Made by a program: the position numbers and the translations under genes. Shown piece by piece: positions 39,900 through 48,044 of a DNA stretch of 63,594 nt (the first letter of the stretch is position 1; each line of letters starts with the position of its first letter). Source of the DNA: Deltaproteobacteria bacterium (GTDB lineage: Bacteria; Myxococcota_A; Polyangia; Nannocystales; Nannocystaceae); NCBI GenBank assembly GCA_003696955.1, contig RFGU01000204.1, positions 1-63,594 on the forward strand, written 5' to 3'. Under the pieces are notes generated by a model that made no database searches, had not been told where the DNA came from, and saw nothing but the letters and a program-made list of their open reading frames with translations.

Positions 39900-40603
39900 G
39901 GCGAAGCTCCTCGCATGCGAGCCCACGCCCGCTCCACCGCGGACACCACGAGCTTGCGCACCGCCCCGTCGTCGCCGTCGAGCACACCGAACTCTCGAAG
40001 TACGCTCACCATGGCGTCGATGTCCGCTTGCACCGCACGGGCCGCCATCGAGGCATCGGTGGCCTGGGCCACGTCCGCGCCGCCGTAGAGCAGCGCGTCC
40101 GAGACGACGAGCTGGACGATGCGCTCGGACCGAGCCCTCAGCAGTCGGCCATCCCCAGCCGCTTCCACTTCCCCGCGAACGAACTCCTGCGTCCGTCTCG
40201 ACGGACGGTGCCCGTGATTTCCCGCGATCTTGGCCCACAGGCGCTCTGGCAGGTGGTCGGCGACGTGGTGCAGTTCCACGTACGCGTCGGCGCCGTAGAG
40301 CTCTCTCGGCCGACGCTTGTAGCTCGTGCGACGGAATACGGCCGAGACGAGCACGATCACCAGATCCGGACGAATCCTACGGATCGTAGGGGCGAGTTCG
40401 TAACCCGGCAGATCCTCGAGGCCGACATCGGCCACTGCGGCATGGACGTCCGGGGCCTCGACCGCCTCGAGCAGTTCGGCGCCGCTCGAGCACCGGACGA
40501 CGGCGAACCCGGCGTCTTCGAGCACGATACCCGCCACACGACGAATCGGTTCCTCCTCGTGGGCAATCGCCACCGTCGGTCGTTGTCCCGCCTGCTGCGT
40601 CAT
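39896..40603 (-). CDS. Receiver-like protein with altered active site
   Basis: The 235-residue protein begins with a receiver fold (residues 8-125): acidic residues in AHEEEPIRR, an Asp in AAVADVGLEDLPGYEL where the phospho-acceptor should be, and a Ser in VLVSAV. The conserved Lys of receivers is replaced: where CheY has KPF the sequence reads AYVELHH. The domain may therefore be a pseudo-receiver. The C-terminal 100 residues (about 130-235) are helical and of no family I recognise. It is encoded 1 base after the second cheW and overlaps the HEAT gene. Its role in the signalling array is inferred from position. Confidence 0.75.
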   Translation of the reverse strand: MTQQAGQRPTVAIAHEEEPIRRVAGIVLEDAGFAVVRCSSGAELLEAVEAPDVHAAVADVGLEDLPGYELAPTIRRIRPDLVIVLVSAVFRRTSYKRRPRELYGADAYVELHHVADHLPERLWAKIAGNHGHRPSRRTQEFVRGEVEAAGDGRLLRARSERIVQLVVSDALLYGGADVAQATDASMAARAVQADIDAMVSVLREFGVLDGDDGAVRKLVVSAVERAWARMRGASP

Positions 40604-40604
40604 C

Positions 40605-41108
40605 TCAGTCCTCCGCAGACGCCGGATCGTCGATGGTCGGATCTACGATGGCCTCGAGGTTCAGCACGAACACCATGGTGTCCCCGCGGTTGAACACATG
40701 GCTGTAGAACGCCCCCCCGCCTTCCTCCCGCAACAGCGACGGGGCCGGCCGCAACTCGTCGGCCGGCACCCGTATCTCGCCGATCACCTGGTCGGTCTTG
40801 AGGGCGACGATCCGCCCCCGGACGCTCACGATGATGAGCTTGGCCAAGCGCTCACGAGCCGGGTCGATCTCGACCCCGAAGCGACGCCGGAGATCGACGA
40901 CGGGAATCACGACACCGCGAAGCTGCATGACGCCCTCGACGATCCGAGGACCGCGCGGAACGGGTCGCAATACGTACTCGCGCGCCTGCACGACCTCCTT
41001 GATGCGCATGATGTCCACGGCATAGACGCCCGGGCCCACGTAGAACGCGGCGAACTTCCGCATGCTCGCCTCCGCGCCCGATCGTTCGACCGCCATGGCG
41101 TCCGTCAC
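40605..41108 (-). CDS. cheW: Chemotaxis adaptor CheW (second copy)
   Basis: The 167-residue product is a CheW SH3-like adaptor that couples receptors to CheA: FAAFYVGPGVYAVDIMRIKEVVQ, VEGVMQLRGVVIPVVDLRRRFG, and VGEIRVP-like late strands. The start is taken as GTG at 41108, giving a GTGA overlap with the other cheW like its neighbours; ATG at 41096 is an alternative. Two CheW genes in tandem suggest that the array uses two adaptors or that one binds a receptor encoded elsewhere. Confidence 0.9.
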   Translation of the reverse strand: MTDAMAVERSGAEASMRKFAAFYVGPGVYAVDIMRIKEVVQAREYVLRPVPRGPRIVEGVMQLRGVVIPVVDLRRRFGVEIDPARERLAKLIIVSVRGRIVALKTDQVIGEIRVPADELRPAPSLLREEGGGAFYSHVFNRGDTMVFVLNLEAIVDPTIDDPASAED

Positions 41109-41677
41109 GGCACGCCCTCCCGTCTCGACCTCGCCACGAAATCTGTGGGATCGAGGAACCTGTCGAGATCGAGCACCACGAGCAGCAATTCGCCATCCCG
41201 AACGAGGCGGTCCACGAACCGCTGGCGGCTCATCGGCATCGTCTCCGGGGCCTCCTCGTAGGCGTTGGCCGGCAGGGCGACGACCTGCCGTACCTCGTCC
41301 ACGACGAGGGCATAGGACTCGCCCTCGTGGCGCACGATGAGCATGCGGGATTCGCTGCCGCGCACGTGGCTCGAAAGGCCGAGCCGTGTCGCGACGTCGA
41401 CGACGGGCATGACGCGCCCTCGCACGTTGCCGATGCCCACGACGAAGGGCGCCGTCTTGGGTACGAGCGTCGTGTCGAAGAGCTTCGAGATCTCCTCGAT
41501 GCACTCGATGGGCAGCGCGTACCACTCGGACCCCACGCGAAAGACCGCGTACCGCACCGTTCCTCCCGCCTCTGAGCCACGGTCGTATCCGTGGGCGAAC
41601 GCCTCCTCGGTCGGCGCCGGCGCACCGCTCGTGGCCAGTTGGGACCAAAGGTCCCGCTCCTCGTCACGACGGGACAC
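41105..41677 (-). CDS. cheW: Chemotaxis adaptor CheW (first copy)
   Basis: The 190-residue protein has about 40 extra N-terminal residues rich in Asp/Glu/Ser before the CheW fold (VRYAVFRVGSEWYALPIECIEEISK, VVGIGNVRGRVMPVVDVATRLG). The C-terminal 40 residues, with RDGELLLVVLDLDRFLD, are typical of CheW. The start is GTG at 41677, which overlaps the cheA stop by 14 bases. A start further upstream at 41806 would run through cheA and is rejected. Confidence 0.9.
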   Translation of the reverse strand: MSRRDEERDLWSQLATSGAPAPTEEAFAHGYDRGSEAGGTVRYAVFRVGSEWYALPIECIEEISKLFDTTLVPKTAPFVVGIGNVRGRVMPVVDVATRLGLSSHVRGSESRMLIVRHEGESYALVVDEVRQVVALPANAYEEAPETMPMSRQRFVDRLVRDGELLLVVLDLDRFLDPTDFVARSRREGVP

Positions 41678-43862
41678 GCGACTCCCCTCCTTCGTAGGTG
41701 CCCGCAGGTCGGTACAAGGCGCGCGCGGCGTCCCGAAGCGCCCCTTGCACGAGGGACGCGACGTCGAGAAGAAGGACCGTTCGGTTTGCGCCGAGTTCGG
41801 TCGCACCGGCCACCCCCGGCACGCCTCGCAGTGCCCGACCGAGGGGTTTGACGACCACGTCCTGCTGCCCCCGTAGGAAGTCCACGACGAGCCCTACGCG
41901 ATGCTGAGCCACACCGATGACCACGACGTGGATCTGCTCGGGATCGAGGTAGCCGCGATCGGCCCCCGGCAATTCGAACAGCCGCGCCAGATGCAGCAGC
42001 GGCAGCGTCTTGCCGTGCATCGTGACGACCTCGTGTCCTTCCACCGTCAAGATCTCCGATTCCGAGATGAGCGCCGCCTCGAGCACGGAACTGAGCGGCA
42101 GGCAGAACGTGTGCCCGACGGCCTCGACCACCAGGGCCTGGATGATGGCCAAGGAGACGGGAAGCGTAATGGCGAATTTGGTCCCGCGCCCCGGCTCCGT
42201 GGAGACGTCGATGATGCCGCTCAAGTTCGTGACGTTGGTCTTGACCACGTCCATGCCCACGCCACGCCCGCTGACCGTCGAGGTCGTGTCGCGGGTCGTA
42301 AACCCCGGAAGGAACACGAGTTCGAGGGCCGCCGCGGGCGAGAGGCCCTCCGCCTCGTGGGGAGGGATGAGGCCGCGCTCCACGGCTCGGTCCCGAATGG
42401 CGCGCCAGTCCATGCCGCGGCCGTCGTCCTCGACCTCGATGACGACACGATTGCCCTTGGGGAAGGCCCGCAGGTCGATCCGACCCACCGCGGGCTTGCC
42501 TGCAGCCACCCGTTCGGTGGGGGACTCGATGCCATGGTCGATGCAGTTGCGCACCATGTGGACGAGGGGGGCGCTGATCTCCTCGGCGATGAGTTTGTCG
42601 AGTTCCGTATCGCCCCCCGAGACGACGAGGCGGACGTCCTTGTCCGTCTCCCGTGAGATCTTGCGAACGACTCGCCCCAACTTGTCGAAGATGTGCCCGA
42701 TGGGCACCATTCGAATGTCCAATATCGCCTGTTGGAGCATGGAGAGCTTGCGCTCCATGGTTCGAAGTTGCAGCCCCAGGTCCCGCAGAACGTCGCTCGG
42801 GATGTCGGCATGGGCCTCGTCGAGCACGCCGCCGACGGATGCATGCACCACGCGCAGCTCGCCCACGAGGTTCATGAGGGCGTCGAGCCGGCGCAGGTCC
42901 ACCCGGACGGTCTGGCTGAGGCTACGCAGGCCGACCTCGTCGCCTGCGTCGTCCGTGGCCGAATCCTTGGCATCGTCCTCGGCACCGGCAGAGGGCGACG
43001 GCGCGATCGCGGGTGTCGCGACGTGTTCCATCGCAGGTTGCAACGTACCGGATGGAATTTTCGGAGAGGGCACCGACGCGCCCCCTTGGTCCGCCCCCTC
43101 CGTCGCCACGGCCTGGGCCCCCGTCTCCTCGCCGGTGCGATGCACCTCGACGTCCTCCCCGGCCACGGCCGCCGCGATCTCGGCGAGGGTGCACTTCGAG
43201 CCCACGAGCACGTCGAGCGCGATGCGGTCGGGAGCCGTGTCGTCCATGCTCGGCAGGTAGGTGATGACCTCGCCGAAGTTCTTGAGCTTCTGCTTGAGCG
43301 TCTCTATCCCCTTGTCCAGCTCGGCCAGGTCGAAGAGGGCATGAACGCGAAAGATCGTCCGTCCCATCCGGACGTTCTCCCGCAGCCTGTGTTCTTCGTA
43401 CTCCGTGAGCACGCCGAGTACCGAAGGATCGAGCCCGGCCAGGGACGCGTCCTCGGCCGGCGCCTCCGATGCCCCCGCCAGGCTGGAGAGGCGTTCGAGG
43501 AAGTCGGACGGCGGCGCCACGTCGCGCTTGCCCGCAGCATAGGCCTCGAGCTGGCTGGAGAACACGTCCACCGCCGCGAAGAGATCGTCGAGCACGTCGG
43601 GGGAAAGCTGCGCCTTGCCGAGGCGGATCCGGTCGAGGACGGACTCGAGGACGTGACTGGTCTGGGAGATGGCATCGGCACCGAAGATCCCGGCCGTCCC
43701 CTTGAGGGAATGGACCGCACGAAACGCGGAATTGACCACGTCGGGATCGACCTCTCCCTCCCGCAGCTGTCGATCGAGGGTCTCGAGACAGCGCGAGAAG
43801 GACTCGACGACCTCTTGGGCCTCGGAGAGGAACTCCTCGATATTGCGGTCGCGATCGGCCAT
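41664..43862 (-). CDS. cheA: Chemotaxis histidine kinase CheA
   Basis: The 732-residue kinase has the P1 Hpt domain with phospho-acceptor H51 (AVHSLKGTAGIFG), a P2-like region (about 140-230), a linker, the P3 dimerisation domain (about 305-370), a P4 ATPase domain with N-box LVHMVRNCIDHGIESP and G-box VEDDGRGMD, and the C-terminal P5 CheW-like domain (from about 580; LVVEAVGHTFCLPLSSVLEA). It starts directly after the cheY stop with no gap. No C-terminal receiver is fused, unlike FrzE of Myxococcus. The substrate regulator is probably CheY encoded before it. Confidence 0.96.
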   Translation of the reverse strand: MADRDRNIEEFLSEAQEVVESFSRCLETLDRQLREGEVDPDVVNSAFRAVHSLKGTAGIFGADAISQTSHVLESVLDRIRLGKAQLSPDVLDDLFAAVDVFSSQLEAYAAGKRDVAPPSDFLERLSSLAGASEAPAEDASLAGLDPSVLGVLTEYEEHRLRENVRMGRTIFRVHALFDLAELDKGIETLKQKLKNFGEVITYLPSMDDTAPDRIALDVLVGSKCTLAEIAAAVAGEDVEVHRTGEETGAQAVATEGADQGGASVPSPKIPSGTLQPAMEHVATPAIAPSPSAGAEDDAKDSATDDAGDEVGLRSLSQTVRVDLRRLDALMNLVGELRVVHASVGGVLDEAHADIPSDVLRDLGLQLRTMERKLSMLQQAILDIRMVPIGHIFDKLGRVVRKISRETDKDVRLVVSGGDTELDKLIAEEISAPLVHMVRNCIDHGIESPTERVAAGKPAVGRIDLRAFPKGNRVVIEVEDDGRGMDWRAIRDRAVERGLIPPHEAEGLSPAAALELVFLPGFTTRDTTSTVSGRGVGMDVVKTNVTNLSGIIDVSTEPGRGTKFAITLPVSLAIIQALVVEAVGHTFCLPLSSVLEAALISESEILTVEGHEVVTMHGKTLPLLHLARLFELPGADRGYLDPEQIHVVVIGVAQHRVGLVVDFLRGQQDVVVKPLGRALRGVPGVAGATELGANRTVLLLDVASLVQGALRDAARALYRPAGTYEGGESRVPS

Positions 43863-44240
43863 CTAGGGCTTGCTCGAACGAATCTCCTCGAGGCTCCGGA
43901 CCAGGTCCTCGGCCGCGAACGGCTTGACGAGATAGCTGTCCGCACCTGCGCTCATTGCGCGCTCGATGTCGGTGGCGGCCCCATCGGTGCTGATCGCCAG
44001 AATGATCACCCGGTCGTGGGCCTTTTGGCCGCGAACGAGCCGGATGAGTTCGATGCCGCTGATGTCGGGCATGTTGATGTCGGTGATCACCGCCGACCAC
44101 GGGTTCCGCGCAACCTCCTGCAACGCGGCGATGCCCGACTCGACGGCACGAACCTCGTAGCGCCCCGCCGACTCGAGCGCCGACACGACGAAGTCGCGCA
44201 TGGGGCGAGAATCCTCGACGACCAGGATGCGGTCGGCCAT
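43863..44240 (-). CDS. cheY: Chemotaxis response regulator CheY
   Basis: The 125-residue lone receiver has the acidic pair in VVEDSRPMRD, phospho-acceptor Asp in AVITDINMPDISG, Thr in ILAISTDG and Lys in SYLVKPF, all as in active CheY. It is the first gene of the chemosensory transcript and abuts cheA. The in-frame sequence continues upstream to 44591 but is Arg-rich and overlaps other sequence. The ATG at 44240 gives the standard length. A TATACT hexamer 8 bases before the ATG hints at a very short or absent leader. Confidence 0.93.
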   Translation of the reverse strand: MADRILVVEDSRPMRDFVVSALESAGRYEVRAVESGIAALQEVARNPWSAVITDINMPDISGIELIRLVRGQKAHDRVIILAISTDGAATDIERAMSAGADSYLVKPFAAEDLVRSLEEIRSSKP

Positions 44241-44248
44241 GGGGCCAT

Positions 44249-44277
44249 AGTATAGGCCATCGAGCCCGCCTCCGGCA
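44249..44277 (-). promoter_or_regulatory. Possible promoter of the che operon
   Basis: On the minus strand TATACT (44254-44249) is one change from the TATAAT consensus and ends 8 bases before the cheY ATG. The -35 region at the right spacing reads TGCCGG and is weak. If used, transcription would begin at or within a few bases of the ATG. Confidence 0.3.
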
Positions 44278-44424
44278 CGAAGCGCCGAGAACGTCCGTGG
44301 GATCCGACGACCGGGCGAGGTCCCCTCCGTGGCTCGCCGCAGGCACGAACCCGGACGGTCGGTCCTGCCCGTGGCATCGCCGGGCCCGTATCGTCCGGTT
44401 CCGCCGGTCCAAGCGCGACGACGG

Positions 44425-44991
44425 TCACGACGTGGGCACGTCGTCCGGCGAAGCGGCCCGAAGCGGCCCATCGAGTTCGTGTCGCAAGCGGGCGACGTCG
44501 TCCGCCTCGACGGCCAGGGTCCACGCGACCCCCGAGCCCCCCTCGGCCGCGTGCTCGGACACGGCGCGCGCCAGCGCCGAGGCGATGGCAAGGCGCACGC
44601 CCGCGCGGTGCGGCCCGGCCGGCACTCCGACGATGACCCGCGTCCGGCCGAGGGCAGCGATCCGTTCCACCCACCGGTCGAGGCGCAGCTTCGTCTCGGC
44701 GCCGTCGTCCCACGCGCCGTCGCCGAGTCCTGCGAGCAGCGTCGCGGCGCCCAGGCCCGGTCCGCGGCGCACCAGCATCACCGCCTCGCCATCCCTCCCC
44801 GCGAACAACCTTCGATCCCGCAGTACGTCCGTGATCGCTCCGCCCGATACGAAGTCCACGAGCCCCGCAAGGCCGTGGGGCGGCCGATCTTCGGGCCCGA
44901 GCAGATGCACGACCAGATCGAATGCGCCGGAGCCGCCGGGCCCGAGTTCGGCGAGCAAGGGGCGACCTGCGCCGACGATTGCGACCGTCAT
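44425..44991 (-). CDS. Stand-alone protein resembling the N-terminal domain of M17 aminopeptidases
   Basis: The 188-residue protein resembles only the N-terminal (macro-like) domain of leucyl aminopeptidases: FDLVVHLLGPEDRPPHGLAGLVDFVSGGAITDVLRDRRLFAGRDGEAVML, then a G-L-G turn and a helical end. The catalytic C-terminal domain with its two-metal site is absent. It is probably not a peptidase and might bind a nucleotide or a partner. The start is ATG at 44991, overlapping the nusB stop by 4 bases. An 8-bp hairpin lies at 44427-44444 over the stop codon. Assignment rests on pattern resemblance and is moderate. Confidence 0.65.
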   Translation of the reverse strand: MTVAIVGAGRPLLAELGPGGSGAFDLVVHLLGPEDRPPHGLAGLVDFVSGGAITDVLRDRRLFAGRDGEAVMLVRRGPGLGAATLLAGLGDGAWDDGAETKLRLDRWVERIAALGRTRVIVGVPAGPHRAGVRLAIASALARAVSEHAAEGGSGVAWTLAVEADDVARLRHELDGPLRAASPDDVPTS

Positions 44992-45473
44992 GTCGCTCCC
45001 GACACGTCGCCTTCGTCCTGGATTCGTCGCGGGTCTGCGAGGGTGCTCCGCAACAAGCCGTTGACGAACCCCCCGCTTCGCTCCGAACCGTATCGCGACG
45101 CCAGGTCCACCCACTCCGACATCAGGACTCCGTGGGGTGGCGCGGGATCCATCGAGGCCTCGGCGAGGGCGAGACGCAACACGTTGCGATCGATCCGGTC
45201 CATCCGGTCGAGACGCCAACGCTCGGACGTACGTTCGATGCGTTCGTCGATCTCGGCGCGACGCTCCAGGTACGCATCGATCAGCCGTCTGGCATAGGAT
45301 CGCGCCCCTTGCACCGATCGCAGCTCGGCCAGGTGGTCGGCTTGCAAGGCGGCTCCGTCCCCGGTGGCATCGACGACCGCGACCGCATCGTCCCAGTCGC
45401 CGTTGCAATCGCCGGCATAGGCCGCAAGCAGCGCAAGCTCGCGTGCGGCCCGTTTCTTGTGTCGCGCTCCCAC
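44988..45473 (-). CDS. nusB: Transcription antitermination protein NusB
   Basis: The 161-residue product is NusB, which with NusE (S10) binds boxA in rRNA operons. It has the typical helical pattern with RRAARELALLAAYAG at the N-terminus and the conserved RMDRIDRNVLRLALAEASMDP ... EWVDLASRYGSERSGGFVNGLL near the C-terminus, matching the family's IDR.ILR.A..E and FVNGVL signatures. It lies 12 bases after ribH, an order seen in many bacteria. The N-terminal third is a little divergent but the length is normal. Confidence 0.92.
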   Translation of the reverse strand: MGARHKKRAARELALLAAYAGDCNGDWDDAVAVVDATGDGAALQADHLAELRSVQGARSYARRLIDAYLERRAEIDERIERTSERWRLDRMDRIDRNVLRLALAEASMDPAPPHGVLMSEWVDLASRYGSERSGGFVNGLLRSTLADPRRIQDEGDVSGAT

Positions 45474-45485
45474 GACGCAGTCCTC

Positions 45486-45989
45486 CTACCGGGTGCCTTC
45501 GCCGCTCCGAAGCGCAGCGAGCACGTGGTGCATCTCGATGGCCGCCCGTGCCGCATTGCCCCCGGCATGGGCCGGTCCCGGCTCCGTGCGGGCGATGGCC
45601 TGGGCCTCGTCGTCCACGGCGAGCACGCCGAACCCGATGGCCTTCCCCGACGTGCGCGCCACGGCCTCGATCCCGGCCGTGGCCGCATGCGCAATCAGGT
45701 CGAAGTGCACCGTCTCGCCCCGGACGATACAGCCGAGTACGACGATGGCATCCACGTCGGCCCTCGCGGCTGCCGCGGCCGCCGCCGCAGGCAGCTCGAA
45801 GGCCCCGGGAACGAAGTGGACCTCGATGTCGTCTTCGCCAGCGCCGAGTTCCAGCAGGGCCTTTCGGGCCCCCACGAGCAGTCGCTCGACCACGGCGCCG
45901 TTCCAGCGCGACGCAAGGACCACGACACGCAGTCCCCCGGCGGACAGGTCCACGGTTGGCGGCACGCGCGGGCGCTCGGAGACGGCCAT
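45486..45989 (-). CDS. ribH: 6,7-dimethyl-8-ribityllumazine synthase
   Basis: RibH makes the last intermediate before riboflavin from the ribityl-pyrimidine and 3,4-dihydroxy-2-butanone phosphate. The 167-residue product has VVVLASRWNGAVVERLL, the substrate-site motif VPGAFELPAAA, GCIVRGETVHFDLIA with the catalytic His, and GFGVLAVDDEAQAIAR, all family signatures. ATG at 45989 gives the normal length; upstream ATG at 46049 is rejected. The other rib genes are not in the window. It is followed by nusB. Confidence 0.94.
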   Translation of the reverse strand: MAVSERPRVPPTVDLSAGGLRVVVLASRWNGAVVERLLVGARKALLELGAGEDDIEVHFVPGAFELPAAAAAAAARADVDAIVVLGCIVRGETVHFDLIAHAATAGIEAVARTSGKAIGFGVLAVDDEAQAIARTEPGPAHAGGNAARAAIEMHHVLAALRSGEGTR

Positions 45990-46047
45990 CGCCGCGACCC
46001 ATAGCCGAGGGGCGGCTGCCTGACAAGGCGCAGAGGCACGACGTGCC

Positions 46048-46082
46048 ACGGCCCGGCCCCCGCCGTTCGGGAACCGGGCCGT
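46048..46082 (-). terminator. Hairpin after rpsA
   Basis: A 9-bp perfect stem (ACGGCCCGG at 46048-46056, CCGGGCCGT at 46074-46082) with a 17-base loop lies between the rpsA stop and the ribH start. It could end the cmk-rpsA transcript. No T-run follows. Confidence 0.4.
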
Positions 46083-46132
46083 AAGCGGGCATGGCGCAGC
46101 CCGTCGCGCCCGCCCCCTAGGTCACCGATGGG

Positions 46133-47905
46133 CTAGGCCCCATCGGTTCCTTCGCCCTCGCTCCCCTCATCGGCCGGCGCTTCGGCCGCCTTTCGGAACT
46201 TGTCGCCGATGAGGTCCCCGAGCGTGGCCCCCGCCTGGCTCGCGTCGGCGAAGCCCTGGGAGGTGGCCAAGGCGTCCTGTCGCTGGGCGCTCTTGATCGA
46301 AAGCCCGATCCGCCGCTCGGTGGGGTCCATCTGGATGATCTCCACGCGCACCTTCTGCCCGGGTTCGAGGACCTGGGCCGGGTCGTCGATGCGCTCTTCG
46401 GTGATCTCCGAGATGTGGATGAGCCCCTCGACGCCCGGCTCGAGTTCGGCGAAGGCGCCGAATTCGGCAAGCTTGAGGATCTTCGCCTCGACGATCTTGC
46501 CCACCGGGTACTCGTAGGGGATCCGATCCCACGGATCCTGCTGAAGCTGTTTGATCCCGAGGGAGATCTTGGGCTTCTCGCCGGTGTTGTCGATGTTGAG
46601 CACCATCGCCTCCACCTCGTCACCCTTGTTGTACAGCTCCGAGGGGTGACGCACCCGCTGGGTCCACGACAGGTCCGTAAGGTGCACGAGGCCGTCGATG
46701 CCCGGCTCGATTTCCACGAAGATCCCGAAGTCGGCGATGTTGCGAACGACCCCCTTGACGGTGGTACCGGGCGGGTACTTCTCGGCGACCTTCTCGTAGG
46801 GGTTCTCCTCGAGCTGTTTCATGCCCAGGGAGATCCGATTCTGCGAGACGTCGATGTCGAGGACGACGGCCTTGACCTCGTCGCCGACCTCCACGAGTTG
46901 CTTCGGATGCTTGATCCGGCGGGTCCACGACATCTCGGAGACGTGCACGAGGCCCTCGATGCCTTCCTCGAGCTCGACGAAGGCACCGTAGTCCTTGATG
47001 CTGACCACCTTGCCCTGCACCACGGTGCCGGGGATGTACTTCTCCTCGGCGTTGATCCACGGGTCCGGGGTGATCTGCTTGAGGCCGAGGCTCACGCGCT
47101 CGCTGTCCGCATTGAACTTGAGCACCTTGACCTGGACCTTGTCCCCCACCTGGAACAGCTCCGACGGGTGATGGACGCGGCCCCAGGACATGTCCGTGAT
47201 GTGGAGCAGGCCGTCGATGCCCCCGAGGTCGATGAACGCACCGTAGTCCGTGAGGTTCTTGACGACGCCTTCGACGATCTGGCCTTCGGCGAGATGCTTG
47301 AGGGTTTCCTTCTTCAGTTCGGCGCGCTCGGCCTCGAGCAGCACCCGGCGGCTGAGGACGATGTTTCCGCGCTTCTTGTTGAACTTGATGATCTTGAACT
47401 CGAATTCCTTGCCGATGAAGGTGTCGAGATTGCGCACCGGGCGAAGATCGATCTGGCTCCCCGGAAGGAAGGCCTTGACGCCGCCGGCGAGCATGACGGA
47501 AAGGCCGCCCTTGACGCGGGCGAGGATCGTCCCGGTCACGATGCCGTCGTTCTCGACGGCCTGCTGGATCTCGTCCCAGACCTTGCGCTTGCGCGCCTTC
47601 TCCTTCGACAGCACCACGACGCCGGCGTCGTCGTCGACGCTCTCGAGCAACACCTCGACCTCGTCCCCGACGTTGACGTCGGGCAGGGCATCGGAGTCGT
47701 CGTCCTCCTCCTTGAACTCGCGCAGGGGCACGAGCCCTTCGGCCTTGAGGCCCACGTCGACGATGGCGTGATCGCCGATGACGTCCACCACCGTCCCCTT
47801 GACGATGGCGCCTTCCTTGACGTCGGGCTTCTCCGTGGGAACGGTCTGTTCGAAGAGTTCTGCGAAGCTCTCGTCTTCGGGAGCTTGGGTTACGCGTTGA
47901 TACAT
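46133..47905 (-). CDS. rpsA: 30S ribosomal protein S1
   Basis: S1 binds mRNA at the 30S platform and helps start translation. The 590-residue protein has six S1 (OB-fold) domains in order, beginning at about residues 30, 117, 200, 285, 373 and 460. Domains 3-6 share the VVKNLTDYGAFIDL / GLLHITDMSW pattern. The N-terminal part is divergent as is usual. The start is ATG at 47905; in-frame sequence upstream overlaps cmk and is rejected. The last 30 residues are Glu/Gly-rich. The order cmk-rpsA is conserved in many proteobacteria. Confidence 0.97.
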   Translation of the reverse strand: MYQRVTQAPEDESFAELFEQTVPTEKPDVKEGAIVKGTVVDVIGDHAIVDVGLKAEGLVPLREFKEEDDDSDALPDVNVGDEVEVLLESVDDDAGVVVLSKEKARKRKVWDEIQQAVENDGIVTGTILARVKGGLSVMLAGGVKAFLPGSQIDLRPVRNLDTFIGKEFEFKIIKFNKKRGNIVLSRRVLLEAERAELKKETLKHLAEGQIVEGVVKNLTDYGAFIDLGGIDGLLHITDMSWGRVHHPSELFQVGDKVQVKVLKFNADSERVSLGLKQITPDPWINAEEKYIPGTVVQGKVVSIKDYGAFVELEEGIEGLVHVSEMSWTRRIKHPKQLVEVGDEVKAVVLDIDVSQNRISLGMKQLEENPYEKVAEKYPPGTTVKGVVRNIADFGIFVEIEPGIDGLVHLTDLSWTQRVRHPSELYNKGDEVEAMVLNIDNTGEKPKISLGIKQLQQDPWDRIPYEYPVGKIVEAKILKLAEFGAFAELEPGVEGLIHISEITEERIDDPAQVLEPGQKVRVEIIQMDPTERRIGLSIKSAQRQDALATSQGFADASQAGATLGDLIGDKFRKAAEAPADEGSEGEGTDGA

Positions 47906-48044
47906 GATGATTCGATGGGATCCTTTCCTTCGATTTCCGCGCAGGCCGCACGCACGCGACGCCGGGGGCCGCCGGTGCGGGCGCGGAGCCGGGAGGCTAT
48001 GGCCGAACGGGCCGACTCGCAAGCACTGCCAGCGTCGCGCGGGT

